From Thermoplasmatota archaeon (GTDB lineage Archaea > Thermoplasmatota > Thermoplasmata > Thermoplasmatales > Thermoplasmataceae): a DNA stretch of 15,468 nt. The notes beneath the pieces are model-generated. The model was not told the DNA's origin. It saw only the letters and a program-made list of their open reading frames with translations, and ran no database searches. Position 1 is the first letter of the stretch. Every line of letters starts with the position of its first letter. The position numbers and the translations under genes were made by a program. Below are positions 1 through 7,380 of the stretch, in pieces. The stretch covers positions 1 through 15,468 of the forward strand of contig JAMDCG010000028.1 of NCBI GenBank assembly GCA_023489425.1. The letters run 5' to 3'.

Positions 1-361
1 CAACCTGGCCATCGATCTCAACATTTATTATGGATTTAAGTCCAAGTTTCAATAATTCCCCAGCAGCACCTCCATCTCCACCTCCAATTATCAGTGCTTT
101 TTCCGGTATTTTATCTGCATAGTAAAATGGCATCCTTGTTATCATGTCATGATAAACGAATTCATCTTTTTCTGTTAGCTGTACAGTTCCGTCTATGGAA
201 AGTAGTTTTCCAAAATCGTAGGTTTCAAAAACGTCAATTCTCTGGAAATCAGTTTTTACCGATAACAACTGATCACTTACTCTGAAAGACAGCTGAAGGT
301 TATCCGAATACCTTTCCGAAAACCAATTCTCGATTAATTTCATTATGGGGTATATGCTCAT
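1..361 (-). CDS. speE: Spermidine synthase (polyamine aminopropyltransferase), N-terminal part, cut by the left edge
   Basis: Transfers an aminopropyl group from decarboxylated S-adenosylmethionine to putrescine or a related polyamine in the cytoplasm. About 120 residues are visible. After an N-terminal beta region ([18 protein letters not shown], residues 11-28), the family pattern [20 protein letters not shown] appears, then DEFVYHDMI, and then the Rossmann-fold binding loop [15 protein letters not shown] followed by VEID. The order and spacing match spermidine synthases. The remainder of the catalytic domain lies outside the window. Start choice: ATG at 361 is used, but ATG at 343 ([10 protein letters not shown]) fits the usual family N-terminus equally well. 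A TATA-like ACATATAGA (391-399, minus strand) lies about 34 bases upstream of 361, so a short leader is possible. Identity is secure; exact polyamine substrate is not determinable. Confidence 0.9.
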   Translation of the reverse strand, partial: MSIYPIMKLIENWFSERYSDNLQLSFRVSDQLLSVKTDFQRIDVFETYDFGKLLSIDGTVQLTEKDEFVYHDMITRMPFYYADKIPEKALIIGGGDGGAAGELLKLGLKSIINVEIDGQV

Positions 362-515
362 TGTGATTTAATTATTTTTCATGAATGAGTTCTATATGTC
401 CATTTAATCGAAACTGAATAGACTAAACTCATCTCTCATCTAGACTTCTTTCACTTTCTTGAAATTTAAGGCAAAATCATGACACCATTTCCACGATGGT
501 TTCTCTGTGTGTCAA

Positions 516-1265
516 TCACGTTCTCAAGGTATCACCATTTGAATCTCTATATGTAATATCTCCTTCGTGGGGGTCAATTGGTTTCCTAAACTCAAGACTA
601 TTACTAATAGTTCTCATTGCACAAAAGCCCGATATTTGTGGGTAATACTGATACGATTTAAAAATTTCCAAAATTTTCCAGTAACATCCCATTAAAGTGG
701 AACCTCTCGTTATCACGTCATCCACAAGAATAATTCCCAATTTATTTGTTACTATGTTGCTAATTTGACTATCCATGCCTTTTGATAATGATAAGGAATT
801 AAAGTGATCGAGTGGTTTAGGTCTATTATTAGATAAACTTTTAGAAGAAACATTAACTGGAGTTGATCTGGTTAGAAGAGGGATCATTTTTAAGTTCATT
901 TTTTTGCTGAAAGTAGTAGCGATGTCTTTAGGAACCCAAAGAGTATCCTTCTTAATAATAATGCTTCTGGGGACAGGGATTAATACGGTGTCTGGCCTAA
1001 AAAAATTATCAAAGTCTAAACCTAAATTATCTTGATTTGCATGTGTGATATAATGAGTCAACCATTCTGTGATGGGAATGCTCTTTCCTTGAGATATCAC
1101 ATGAAGGTTTTGTTTCAAGGTTCTCATTATATCAATTGATTTTATTGCATCCTTAAGAGTGTCTTTATCTGTTATACTTTGAAGGTATTTTTTTGGCAGA
1201 TATGAGAGTATGGAAATATAATGAAGTTCATTTTTGTTACTGATCATCCATACTTGCCTTAACAT
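516..1265 (-). CDS. ComF/ShosT-like phosphoribosyltransferase, partner of the adjacent DprA-like gene
   Basis: Predicted type I phosphoribosyltransferase of 249 residues. The diagnostic PRPP-binding loop is ILVDDVITRGST (residues 179-190), with the two acidic residues D182-D183 and the TRGST phosphate loop intact. A preceding VLIPVPR strand (94-100) and an NRPK-containing segment near 147-150 match ComF-type proteins. The N-terminal Cys4 zinc ribbon of bacterial ComF is absent and is replaced by about 90 residues I do not recognise. The start overlaps the end of the upstream DprA-like gene by 29 bases with ATG at 1265. ATG at 1247 (MISNKNEL) gives an 11-base overlap and has a weak AAGG upstream, so it is a fair alternative. 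The overlap implies translational coupling in a two-gene operon. In bacteria, dprA and comF act in DNA uptake, whereas PRTase plus DprA-like is also the architecture of the ShosTA toxin-antitoxin/anti-phage pair. The substrate is unknown. I am sure of the fold and unsure of the role. Confidence 0.8.
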   Translation of the reverse strand: MLRQVWMISNKNELHYISILSYLPKKYLQSITDKDTLKDAIKSIDIMRTLKQNLHVISQGKSIPITEWLTHYITHANQDNLGLDFDNFFRPDTVLIPVPRSIIIKKDTLWVPKDIATTFSKKMNLKMIPLLTRSTPVNVSSKSLSNNRPKPLDHFNSLSLSKGMDSQISNIVTNKLGIILVDDVITRGSTLMGCYWKILEIFKSYQYYPQISGFCAMRTISNSLEFRKPIDPHEGDITYRDSNGDTLRT

Positions 1266-1977
1266 AATTTGATGTTTCTTCTAATATCAGTTCAAAATTA
1301 CCTATATCAAGTTCGTTTGCACCATATTTTTGCATTTCCCTTGGCCATTCAAGGCTTTCATTCTCAAAAGTAGGAGAACATATGTAAAGCTTTCTACCCA
1401 ATCTTAGTGTCTCCCATCCCTGAGAAATTGAGCCACTTACTTCACCTGCCTCCATTATTATAGTAATATCAGAGAGAAGTGCCATTAGCCTGTTTCTCGT
1501 TAAAAAGTCCCTTTTGTTAGTATAGTGACCCATGTCAAATTGGCTTATAACCAGCTGTCTTCTTTCCATGAGTTCTTGTAATTCTTTATTTTCAGGTGGG
1601 TAATAACGATTAATTGGAGTACCCAGAACCGCAATGGTATCACCATTTTCTTCTATTGCTGTTTTGTGCGCAACAGTATCTATTCCTCGTGCCAACCCAC
1701 TAAATATAGCAATTCCATTTTTAACTAACAATCTGACCAAGTTCTTGGTAATATTTATTCCAACTTCAGAGGGCTTCCTGGTTCCAACAACTGATATCCT
1801 AGGTTTATATATGGGTAAAGGAATTGATCCCTTTACAAAGAGCTTCTGAGGTGCATACTTTTTTTCCACATCATTTAATTCCCTTCCAAGAATATTTTCG
1901 CAACTCAGTGTTTTCAAGTTACCTTCATTTCCTAGCATCTGTATTATAAATGTAAAAGGGTTATAAACACTTTTCAT
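1237..1977 (-). CDS. DprA/Smf-like Rossmann-fold protein, first gene of a two-gene operon
   Basis: A 246-residue protein consisting essentially of the DprA/Smf (SLOG-type) Rossmann domain. Visible motifs are VGTR (64-67), SGLARGID (93-100) with H104, VLGTPINRYYPPEN (117-130), FLTRNRLMALLSD (158-170), and the final IIMEAGEVSGS (173-183). These are the canonical conserved blocks of DprA, in order. The N-terminal SAM-like and C-terminal winged-helix domains found in many bacterial DprA proteins are lacking, so it is a core-only form. Bacterial DprA binds incoming single-stranded DNA and loads RecA; a core-only protein next to a phosphoribosyltransferase instead recalls ShosA, the antitoxin-like partner of ShosT. 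ATG at 1977 is chosen because a box A-like TTTTATGTTAAAA lies about 24 bases upstream. Its 3' end overlaps the PRTase start. DprA homologues are uncommon in archaea as far as I know, so horizontal transfer is possible, though base composition looks like its neighbours. Confidence 0.88.
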   Translation of the reverse strand: MKSVYNPFTFIIQMLGNEGNLKTLSCENILGRELNDVEKKYAPQKLFVKGSIPLPIYKPRISVVGTRKPSEVGINITKNLVRLLVKNGIAIFSGLARGIDTVAHKTAIEENGDTIAVLGTPINRYYPPENKELQELMERRQLVISQFDMGHYTNKRDFLTRNRLMALLSDITIIMEAGEVSGSISQGWETLRLGRKLYICSPTFENESLEWPREMQKYGANELDIGNFELILEETSNYVKASMDDQ

Positions 1978-1993
1978 TCTTTAAATCATCATT

Positions 1994-2007
1994 TTTTAAC
2001 ATAAAAT
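1994..2007 (-). promoter_or_regulatory. Candidate box A for the DprA-PRTase operon
   Basis: On the minus strand the stretch reads AATTTTATGTTAAA, centred about 24 bases upstream of the ATG at 1977. This is the spacing expected for a leaderless archaeal transcript. The match to the TTTATATA-type consensus is only moderate. Confidence 0.35.
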
Positions 2008-2038
2008 TAGACTAACTCAGGCAGTTGGCATCTCAATT

Positions 2039-2058
2039 TCCTGCTTCGTATGGCAGGA
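2039..2058. repeat. 6-bp inverted repeat with 8-base loop
   Basis: TCCTGC (2039-2044) pairs with GCAGGA (2053-2058) across an 8-base loop. It sits about 60-80 bases upstream of the DprA-like start, outside the likely core promoter. It is more GC-rich than its surroundings. It could be a regulator site or chance. Confidence 0.3.
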
Positions 2059-2541
2059 TGAAGGCTAACAAATATTTACTATTTACCTCAATTTACTGTT
2101 ATATCCACCAATAGACTGAGATTAAACATGAAATTACCCTATCAAATCAGGTGATGCGCTTGCCTAATATGTATTGATTTAATTTGAAGGAAAGAACACC
2201 CTTAAACTGATTAAAATTTTCTGCCATAAAATTCTGTCAGAAAAACCTGAAGCATAGATTCTATTCTAGGTCATGAATACATTCTCATGCATACTGCTTA
2301 TGATTCATTAAATATATATTATTACTTCGCGGACAAACTTCATGGGCAATACATATGCAATTCCACTTAAAGATATAAATAGTGGTAGGTGAATTTTGCT
2401 GGCGATCTAATATTCAACGGGAAACAAGGGAATAATATCAATGGAAAAAGAGAAATCGGAAGAAACATGTTAAGATAAGAGATAGATTGGACATTTTTCA
2501 TTCTTTGGAAGATACATCATTTCTAATATATCTTATGTCTG

Positions 2542-2567
2542 CAACAGAAATTATGATGTTTCTGTTG
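2542..2567. repeat. Perfect 9-bp inverted repeat (hairpin), 8-base loop
   Basis: CAACAGAAA (2542-2550) and TTTCTGTTG (2559-2567) are exact reverse complements around the loop TTATGATG. A G/T pair flanks the stem and could extend it as a wobble pair in RNA. No T-run follows on the plus strand, so it does not look like an intrinsic terminator. It lies about 180 bases upstream of the aldo/keto reductase ATG, in an otherwise empty region. Confidence 0.6.
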
Positions 2568-2711
2568 TTGAGAGGATATTGGTATGCAATTGCGCAGTGT
2601 TGATAAATCAGGTCAGGTAAAGATCATAGGGCGTATTATTGGTTCTTGTTGTTTGACCAATGGTTGGAGTCCCGAATAGCCTTAATAAAGGATTTTAAAA
2701 CGCGGGTAAAC

Positions 2712-2725
2712 ATTTTTAAGTTTAA
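2712..2725 (+). promoter_or_regulatory. Candidate box A for the aldo/keto reductase gene
   Basis: ATTTTTAAGTTTAA is centred about 26 bases before the ATG at 2744, with an A-rich stretch shortly upstream. Spacing matches a leaderless transcript. Confidence 0.45.
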
Positions 2726-2743
2726 GGGCTTATATGTTCCATT

Positions 2744-3757
2744 ATGGAAATGAAAAAATTTGGAAATACAGGTATGCTGGTTAGCGATCTTTGCCTTGGA
2801 ACGATGACATTTGGATGGCAGGCAAACGAAGATCAAAGCCATGAGATATTAGACCATTTCACAGAAAATGGAGGCAACTTTATTGATACTGCAAATGTAT
2901 ATTCGCACGGTAAATCTGAAACAATTATAGGTGAATGGCTAAAAAGACAGGATAGGGAATCCCTGGTCATTGCAACCAAAGCTAGATTCAGGATGAGTGA
3001 TCATGCAAACGGTGTCGGATTATCGAGAAAACATCTGATCCATTCAGTAAAGGAAAGTTTGGAGAGACTAAACACTGATTATATAGATCTTTTACAGTTA
3101 CACACATGGGATGCTCTGACTCCACTGGAAGAAACGTTTCGAACACTCAATGGAATGGTTGAAGATGGCTATGTAAGATATATTGGAATAAGTAATTTCA
3201 GGGCATGGCAATTTGAAAAAGCACTCCAGTTATGCAGATCGAAGGGATGGAATGAACCTGTAAGTCTTCAGCCCCATTACAATATTTTCGTAAGGGCCAC
3301 TGAATTTGAGTTATTACCAATGGCCAGAGAAGAGAATATTGCAGTTATGCCATGGAGTCCACTTGCGGGAGGCTTCCTGACTGGAAAATACAGAGGTGGA
3401 ATAGAAGGTGCATCTAAGGGAACAAGAATAGGAGACTCGAACAACGCTGAATTTTACAAGCATTTCGAAACAAGAAGGGCAAAGAACATAATTAGCACAC
3501 TTGAAAAAGTAGCCGAGAAGAATCATAAAAGCATGGCGCAGGTATCCATTAACTGGCTTCTGAGAAACCCAGATGTTACTTCCCCTATAATAGGGGCGAG
3601 AAACCTTGAACAGCTGAAGGATAATCTCGGTGGAACCGGATGGGAACTGTCAAAGGCTGATATAGCAAGGATAAACCATGCAAGTGAATTGGAGGTAACC
3701 TACCCCTATGATCAGCATGCAGAAGATCAGCAGAAAGCAGGGAGAATTTCTAATTGA
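2744..3757 (+). CDS. NAD(P)H-dependent aldo/keto reductase
   Basis: Cytosolic oxidoreductase of the aldo/keto reductase superfamily, 337 residues, a full-length (beta/alpha)8 barrel. The catalytic tetrad is visible: D48 and Y53 in FIDTANVYS, K79 in VIATKA, and H120 in LLQLHTWD. Other family blocks are KFGNTGMLVSDLCLGTMTFG at the N-terminus, YVRYIGISNFRAWQ in the middle, and the C-terminal nucleotide-binding segment SPIIGARNLEQLKDNLG. The closest resemblance is to the YajO/Tas-like branch that reduces aldehydes or sugars, but the substrate cannot be read from sequence. ATG at 2744 fits the box A spacing; ATG at 2750 (MKKFGNTG) is a close alternative. It is a single-gene unit, convergent with the downstream acetyltransferase, and I see no functional tie to either neighbour. 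Confidence 0.92.
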   Translation: MEMKKFGNTGMLVSDLCLGTMTFGWQANEDQSHEILDHFTENGGNFIDTANVYSHGKSETIIGEWLKRQDRESLVIATKARFRMSDHANGVGLSRKHLIHSVKESLERLNTDYIDLLQLHTWDALTPLEETFRTLNGMVEDGYVRYIGISNFRAWQFEKALQLCRSKGWNEPVSLQPHYNIFVRATEFELLPMAREENIAVMPWSPLAGGFLTGKYRGGIEGASKGTRIGDSNNAEFYKHFETRRAKNIISTLEKVAEKNHKSMAQVSINWLLRNPDVTSPIIGARNLEQLKDNLGGTGWELSKADIARINHASELEVTYPYDQHAEDQQKAGRISN

Positions 3758-3760
3758 AAG

Positions 3761-3785
3761 TTATTATTTCTACCATTTTTAATTT
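3761..3785 (+). terminator. T-rich stretch after the aldo/keto reductase gene
   Basis: Three bases after the stop codon, the plus strand has pyrimidine-rich TTATTATTTC and then a T5 run. Archaeal transcription commonly ends at such oligo-T tracts without a hairpin. It lies between convergent genes. Confidence 0.35.
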
Positions 3786-3836
3786 ATATCCTTGAATCCC
3801 GTTAATAACAAATAAAAAAATGGCAAAGACAGCGCA

Positions 3837-4946
3837 TCATATATAATTCAAATCATCGGTAAACATCAGGGGAATACCCAGAGAACCCTCCTTCTTATCA
3901 AATATGAAGTGAGTTAAATCATCATATCCATTAATCTCCTTCTTTAATGAACCAGATATAAATAACCACTTTTCATTGCCTATTTCCCTAAATTCAAAAT
4001 ATTCTCCTATTCTTTCTATTATGAGTGGTCTTAATTTTTTGAATATGGACTTGGAATTCAGAACCTTTAAAGTTCCCTGTGAGTTTTCCTGAACAAGCTT
4101 AACATTTAATCTGGAGAGCTCCTCAATAAAATTAAAATCCTCCTCATTTACTCTGAATCTAATTTCACCACATTCCATTTTAGCCATTATATCGAGAAGA
4201 CAACTGGCTATGGCTTTTCGAGAACCTGCATATTCCATTATCTTTAACTTTGAATCTCCTATTTTCTTGAATGCTACAACGTAAGCTAATATAGTTTCAT
4301 TCTCATTTCTGATTTCAAACAGGTCCATCCGAAATCCATTTCTCTTAAACCATAGAGCGTTTAACAAGATACTGAATTCTTTAGAAGTTCTCATGTACCT
4401 GAACTTTTCTTTAATATGAATCCTGTGGTATTCTACTGCATTAGCAATTCTTTCCTCCGGTGAGGACAGTTTGACAAAATATTTTCCATTTTGTTTTATA
4501 TCTTCATTTTTTCCAATTTTTTCTATTACCGCTGAATAATCCGATCCTGTTTTCACACAACCGAGCTTAGTATACAGTTCAATCTCCCCTGAAACCAGGA
4601 GAAGGTCTATTTCAGAATTCCTGTAAACTTCAATCATTCTGTTTATGATTTTTGTGGATAAACCTTTGTGTCTATGATCCTTCATTGTGGATACTGAACC
4701 TAGTGAAGCAACATCAAGTATGGCTCCGTTGATACAAGTTTTGGATAAAAGTACACTTGCCTGGCTAACAGGAATTTTGCCATCATCGATATAGAAGGTG
4801 TTTTCTATATTATCATCAGAAAAAAGATGGGGGAATTCAAGTGCCATTGATGAGCCCTGAACATTTCCTGGTCGAAAAACTGAATCAAGAGAATCTATAA
4901 GCAATTGTCTATTTTCTACTGAACCTCTTTTAACCTCACTGTACAT
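3837..4946 (-). CDS. GNAT-family N-acyltransferase with long C-terminal extension
   Basis: A 369-residue cytosolic acyl-CoA-dependent transferase. The N-terminal GNAT domain is clear: LGSVSTMKDHRHKGLSTKII (82-101) is motif A with the acyl-CoA pyrophosphate loop R92-H-K-G-L-S, and LLLVSGEIELYTKLGCVKTG (115-134) is the following strand and helix. The roughly 200-residue C-terminal half has a second alternating beta/alpha pattern (FEIRNENETILAYVVAF, then LKIMEYAGSRKAIASCLLDIM) and a final domain with LKVLNSKSIFKKLRPLI. This overall plan recalls Eis-like multi-domain acetyltransferases, but that is only an analogy. ATG at 4946 sits about 25 bases from a box A-like CTTAATTTAA. It is divergent from the racemase operon across 184 bases. 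The acceptor is unknown; the neighbourhood suggests an amino acid, peptide or amino sugar. Confidence 0.8.
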   Translation of the reverse strand: MYSEVKRGSVENRQLLIDSLDSVFRPGNVQGSSMALEFPHLFSDDNIENTFYIDDGKIPVSQASVLLSKTCINGAILDVASLGSVSTMKDHRHKGLSTKIINRMIEVYRNSEIDLLLVSGEIELYTKLGCVKTGSDYSAVIEKIGKNEDIKQNGKYFVKLSSPEERIANAVEYHRIHIKEKFRYMRTSKEFSILLNALWFKRNGFRMDLFEIRNENETILAYVVAFKKIGDSKLKIMEYAGSRKAIASCLLDIMAKMECGEIRFRVNEEDFNFIEELSRLNVKLVQENSQGTLKVLNSKSIFKKLRPLIIERIGEYFEFREIGNEKWLFISGSLKKEINGYDDLTHFIFDKKEGSLGIPLMFTDDLNYI

Positions 4947-4965
4947 GATTCTTCACATTATTCCT

Positions 4966-4977
4966 GATTAAATTAAG
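4966..4977 (-). promoter_or_regulatory. Candidate box A for the 369-residue GNAT gene
   Basis: The minus strand reads ACTTAATTTAAT, about 25 bases upstream of ATG 4946. It fits a leaderless start. A near-perfect small palindrome, TTAGG-C-CCTAA (4996-5006), lies just upstream of it. Confidence 0.35.
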
Positions 4978-5096
4978 TTTGCTACAAATTTAAAATTAGG
5001 CCCTAAGGCCAGTATTTCTTAAGTTAATGTTAATAAATTAATATAAATATATAATCGACATTGTTGAAATCTTACAATTTCCTAGAGAACATTGCA

Positions 5097-5110
5097 AAAT
5101 ATTTATCTAT
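5097..5110 (+). promoter_or_regulatory. Candidate box A for the racemase-M20 operon, which decides the start
   Basis: AAATATTTATCTAT lies about 27 bases before ATG 5131, the expected leaderless spacing. The element falls inside the extra codons that a TTG start at 5092 would add, so 5131 is the better start. A 5-bp inverted repeat GAAAT/ATTTC (5066-5081) lies a little upstream. Confidence 0.55.
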
Positions 5111-5130
5111 ATCACATCAATCGAATTTGT

Positions 5131-6219
5131 ATGGACCTTAAATATTACAGGTTGAAGATTCCAATGAAGTCTCCATTTACCACAAGTTTTGGAACTACTC
5201 TGGATAAGGATGTGATCATTTTTGAACTTAATCATGATGGTATTAAAGCATTCTCAGAACTAATCACAAGTGAAGATCCTTTCTATGGACCAGAGGATAA
5301 TACAACAGCATTTCATATTATTAAGAATTATCTTGTGAAATTGATTCAAAATTTGCCATCTCCGGAGAAGTTTAATGAGATTTCAAATTTTATCAGGGGG
5401 AACAATATGGCAAAAGCAGCCATGGAGATGTTGCTGTATGACTATCATTCTAAAGTGGCAGAAAAACCCCTTTTTGAATTTATAAATGAAAAACCAAGAG
5501 GTTATGCAAACGCTGGAATATCACTTGGTATTGATAAAATAAATGTAACACTTGAGAAAATTCAGCAATCGCTGGATAAGGGTTACAAAAGGATCAAGGT
5601 AAAAATCAGGAAAGGAGAAGAAGTTTCAATATTGGCCCCAATAAGGGACCACTTTCCTGATATACCTCTCAGTGCGGACGCGAACAGTGATTATACAGTA
5701 AAGGATTTTAAGACGCTTGAAAAAATTGACAAATTTGATTTGATATACCTTGAGCAACCTCTTTACCATGATGATATAATATACCATTCGAAATTGGCTA
5801 AAATACTTTCAACTCCCATATGTCTGGATGAATCGATTACATCCCCTGAAATTGCTGAAAATGCTTTTGAAATAGGTGCATGTAGAGTTGTGAACATTAA
5901 GCCAGGAAGGGTAGGGGGGCTCTATAATTCAAATCTTATAGCAAAAATAGCCAGTAAAAATAAGGGACATGCATGGATTGGTGGTATGCTTGAAACTGGC
6001 ATAGGAAGATCATTCAACATAGCAACGGCTTCCAGCGAACTCATAGACTACCCAGGGGACACATCTCCAAACGAAAGATATTTTAGTCAGGATATAGTGG
6101 ATAGGCTGTTTGAAATGAATGATGGAATTATAAAACCATTCAATTCTTTCGGAATAGGTGTCAAAATCAATGAATCAGCCCTAACACAATTTAAAGTTGA
6201 AGAAGGGGTGTTATCATAG
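5131..6219 (+). CDS. N-acylamino acid racemase / o-succinylbenzoate synthase-like enzyme (enolase superfamily)
   Basis: A 362-residue cytosolic Mg-dependent enzyme of the MLE subgroup. The capping domain starts with the typical KIPMKSPFTTSFGT. Catalytic residues are all present: the KxK pair K156/K158 in RIKVKIR, metal ligands D183 (SADAN), E208 (LEQP) and D233 (LDES), and the second lysine K257 in NIKPGRVGG. GGMLETGIGRSFN (284-296) and YPGDTSPNERYF (307-318) are the signature of the NSAR/OSBS branch rather than Ala-Glu dipeptide epimerases. In this branch the enzyme interconverts N-succinyl (or N-acetyl) D- and L-amino acids, or dehydrates SHCHC in menaquinone synthesis. No menaquinone genes are nearby, while an M20 deacylase follows after 5 bases and GNAT genes flank it, which favours racemase. 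A TTG at 5092 would give 13 more residues; ATG 5131 is preferred because of box A and the family N-terminus. Confidence 0.9.
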   Translation: MDLKYYRLKIPMKSPFTTSFGTTLDKDVIIFELNHDGIKAFSELITSEDPFYGPEDNTTAFHIIKNYLVKLIQNLPSPEKFNEISNFIRGNNMAKAAMEMLLYDYHSKVAEKPLFEFINEKPRGYANAGISLGIDKINVTLEKIQQSLDKGYKRIKVKIRKGEEVSILAPIRDHFPDIPLSADANSDYTVKDFKTLEKIDKFDLIYLEQPLYHDDIIYHSKLAKILSTPICLDESITSPEIAENAFEIGACRVVNIKPGRVGGLYNSNLIAKIASKNKGHAWIGGMLETGIGRSFNIATASSELIDYPGDTSPNERYFSQDIVDRLFEMNDGIIKPFNSFGIGVKINESALTQFKVEEGVLS

Positions 6220-6224
6220 ACATA

Positions 6225-7334
6225 ATGGATTATATGAAAAGCAGAAAGATGGATATGATACAAATGCTGGAAGATTTTGTTAATATGGAAACTCCTTCAG
6301 TAAATAAACCACTTCTGGATAAATTTGCAAATCACCTTCTGGATATAATAGAACATATAACGGGGTTAAAGTGTGAATTAATTAGGTCAGAATCTTCTGG
6401 AAACATTATAAGATGTATATTCAACCCTGACGCACAGGAACAGATTTTGTTGTTAACTCATTATGACACCGTATTTGATGTGGGAACCACAAAGAAAAAT
6501 CCATTCAGGATTGAAAGTGGAAAAGCATATGGACCAGGTGTCTTTGATATGAAAGGCGGCCTGGTTCAGACTATCTTTGCCATGGAATATCTTGTTAGAA
6601 ATAAAACAATAAAAAACAAAGTTGTTTTACTAATTACGTCAGATGAGGAAGTAGGCTCAGCTTTCTCCAGATCAATAATTGAGGAAGAGGCAAAGAGATC
6701 TAAATTTGCGCTGGTCATGGAAGCATCTCTTAATGGAAATCTCAAAACCGAAAGAAAAGGTGTTGGAACAATAATGCTGAAAACAACAGGAAAGGCCGCG
6801 CATGCAGGACTGGACCCAAAGAAAGGTATCAATGCAATAAATGCAATGAGTTCCATAATTGAGCAGATTAAAAACTTTTCCGCGGGTATTAATGATGGTA
6901 CGTTAATTAACATAGGTACGATCCATGGTGGCACAAGAACCAATGTGATACCTGATATCTGTGAGATCGGAATAGATGTTAGATACAGCTCTGAAGAATC
7001 TGCAGAAAATGTGTTATTATTTCTAAAATCATTAAAAACAGGGCTGGCAGGTTCTACAACATCAGTTACCTACAGAATGAGAGAACCCATGACCAGAACA
7101 GATTTAACAAAAGATCTTTTTCAAAAAGTAAAGCTACTTGCCAGCAATATTGGATTAAATATTAATGAAGTTTCAGTTTCTGGAGCAAGCGATGGAAATA
7201 TCTGCTCTAAATACTGTCCAGTAATCGATGGTCTTGGAGCTGTCGGTGATGGTGCACATTCAGAAAATGAATATCTGCTCGTTGATACTCTTCCAGAACG
7301 TTCAGCCCTTTTAGGTCTGATAATGACCATGTGA
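6225..7334 (+). CDS. M20-family metallopeptidase (carboxypeptidase G2-like), probable N-acyl-L-amino acid deacylase
   Basis: A 369-residue two-zinc hydrolase. Metal and catalytic residues are visible: H79 and D81 in LLTHYDTVF, bridging D108 in GPGVFDMKGG, catalytic E141 and ligand E142 in SDEEVGS, E166 as a further ligand, and H345 in GDGAHSENEY. H234 in GTIHGGTRTNVIPD marks the inserted dimerisation domain. The blocks around THYDTVFDVGT and GASDGN resemble glutamate carboxypeptidase G2, which cleaves C-terminal glutamate from acylated substrates. It starts 5 bases after the racemase stop, so the two are surely co-transcribed. In bacterial D-to-L conversion pathways an M20 enzyme hydrolyses the N-succinyl-L-amino acid made by the racemase; that role is proposed here by context. 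No signal peptide is seen, so it is cytosolic. A peptidase role on imported peptides is the alternative. Confidence 0.88.
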   Translation: MDYMKSRKMDMIQMLEDFVNMETPSVNKPLLDKFANHLLDIIEHITGLKCELIRSESSGNIIRCIFNPDAQEQILLLTHYDTVFDVGTTKKNPFRIESGKAYGPGVFDMKGGLVQTIFAMEYLVRNKTIKNKVVLLITSDEEVGSAFSRSIIEEEAKRSKFALVMEASLNGNLKTERKGVGTIMLKTTGKAAHAGLDPKKGINAINAMSSIIEQIKNFSAGINDGTLINIGTIHGGTRTNVIPDICEIGIDVRYSSEESAENVLLFLKSLKTGLAGSTTSVTYRMREPMTRTDLTKDLFQKVKLLASNIGLNINEVSVSGASDGNICSKYCPVIDGLGAVGDGAHSENEYLLVDTLPERSALLGLIMTM

Positions 7335-7350
7335 TAACAAAATTTAATCT

Positions 7351-7371
7351 CAAAACCAATTAATAGTTGGT
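7351..7371 (-). terminator. Possible hairpin/T-run terminator between convergent genes
   Basis: On the minus strand ACCAA (7371-7367) pairs with TTGGT (7359-7355) around a 7-base loop, and TTTG follows. It lies about 10 bases after the stop of the GNAT gene ending at 7381. It is short and AT-rich, so support is weak. Confidence 0.3.
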
Positions 7372-7380
7372 GTAGCGAAG

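Larger units (their letters stand above)
1978..2743. other. 766-base intergenic region without a convincing gene
   Basis: Lies between the divergent DprA-PRTase operon and the aldo/keto reductase gene. No ORF longer than about 45 codons here has a recognisable family signature. It contains the minus-strand operon promoter at its left end, the aldo/keto reductase promoter at its right end, a 6-bp stem (2039-2058), a perfect 9-bp stem (2542-2567), and an isolated TATA-like AGATATAAATA (2371-2381). That TATA could drive a short non-coding RNA starting near 2400. A small open stretch 2584-2676 encodes MQLRSVDKSGQVKIIGRII and then stops; it may be a gene remnant, but I cannot assign it. It is the longest gene-free stretch in the window and may be the scar of a decayed gene. 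Confidence 0.5.

Noticed and set aside
2610..2700. tRNA-like look of the stretch containing GGTTGGAGTCCC
   Set aside because: No cloverleaf could be drawn: acceptor ends do not pair and no anticodon stem is present.
5092..5130. TTG-initiated extension of the racemase
   Set aside because: The added codons coincide with the box A element, and the family N-terminus begins at the ATG at 5131.
5131..6219. Menaquinone-pathway o-succinylbenzoate synthase (menC) or Ala-Glu dipeptide epimerase
   Set aside because: No men genes are adjacent, and the GGMLETGIGR and PGD...RYF blocks fit the NSAR/OSBS branch rather than dipeptide epimerases; OSBS activity alone or as a side reaction cannot be excluded.
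6566..6943. 125-codon open frame on the minus strand
   Set aside because: It lies wholly antisense to the M20 gene, whose catalytic motifs are clear, and its translation has no recognisable family pattern.
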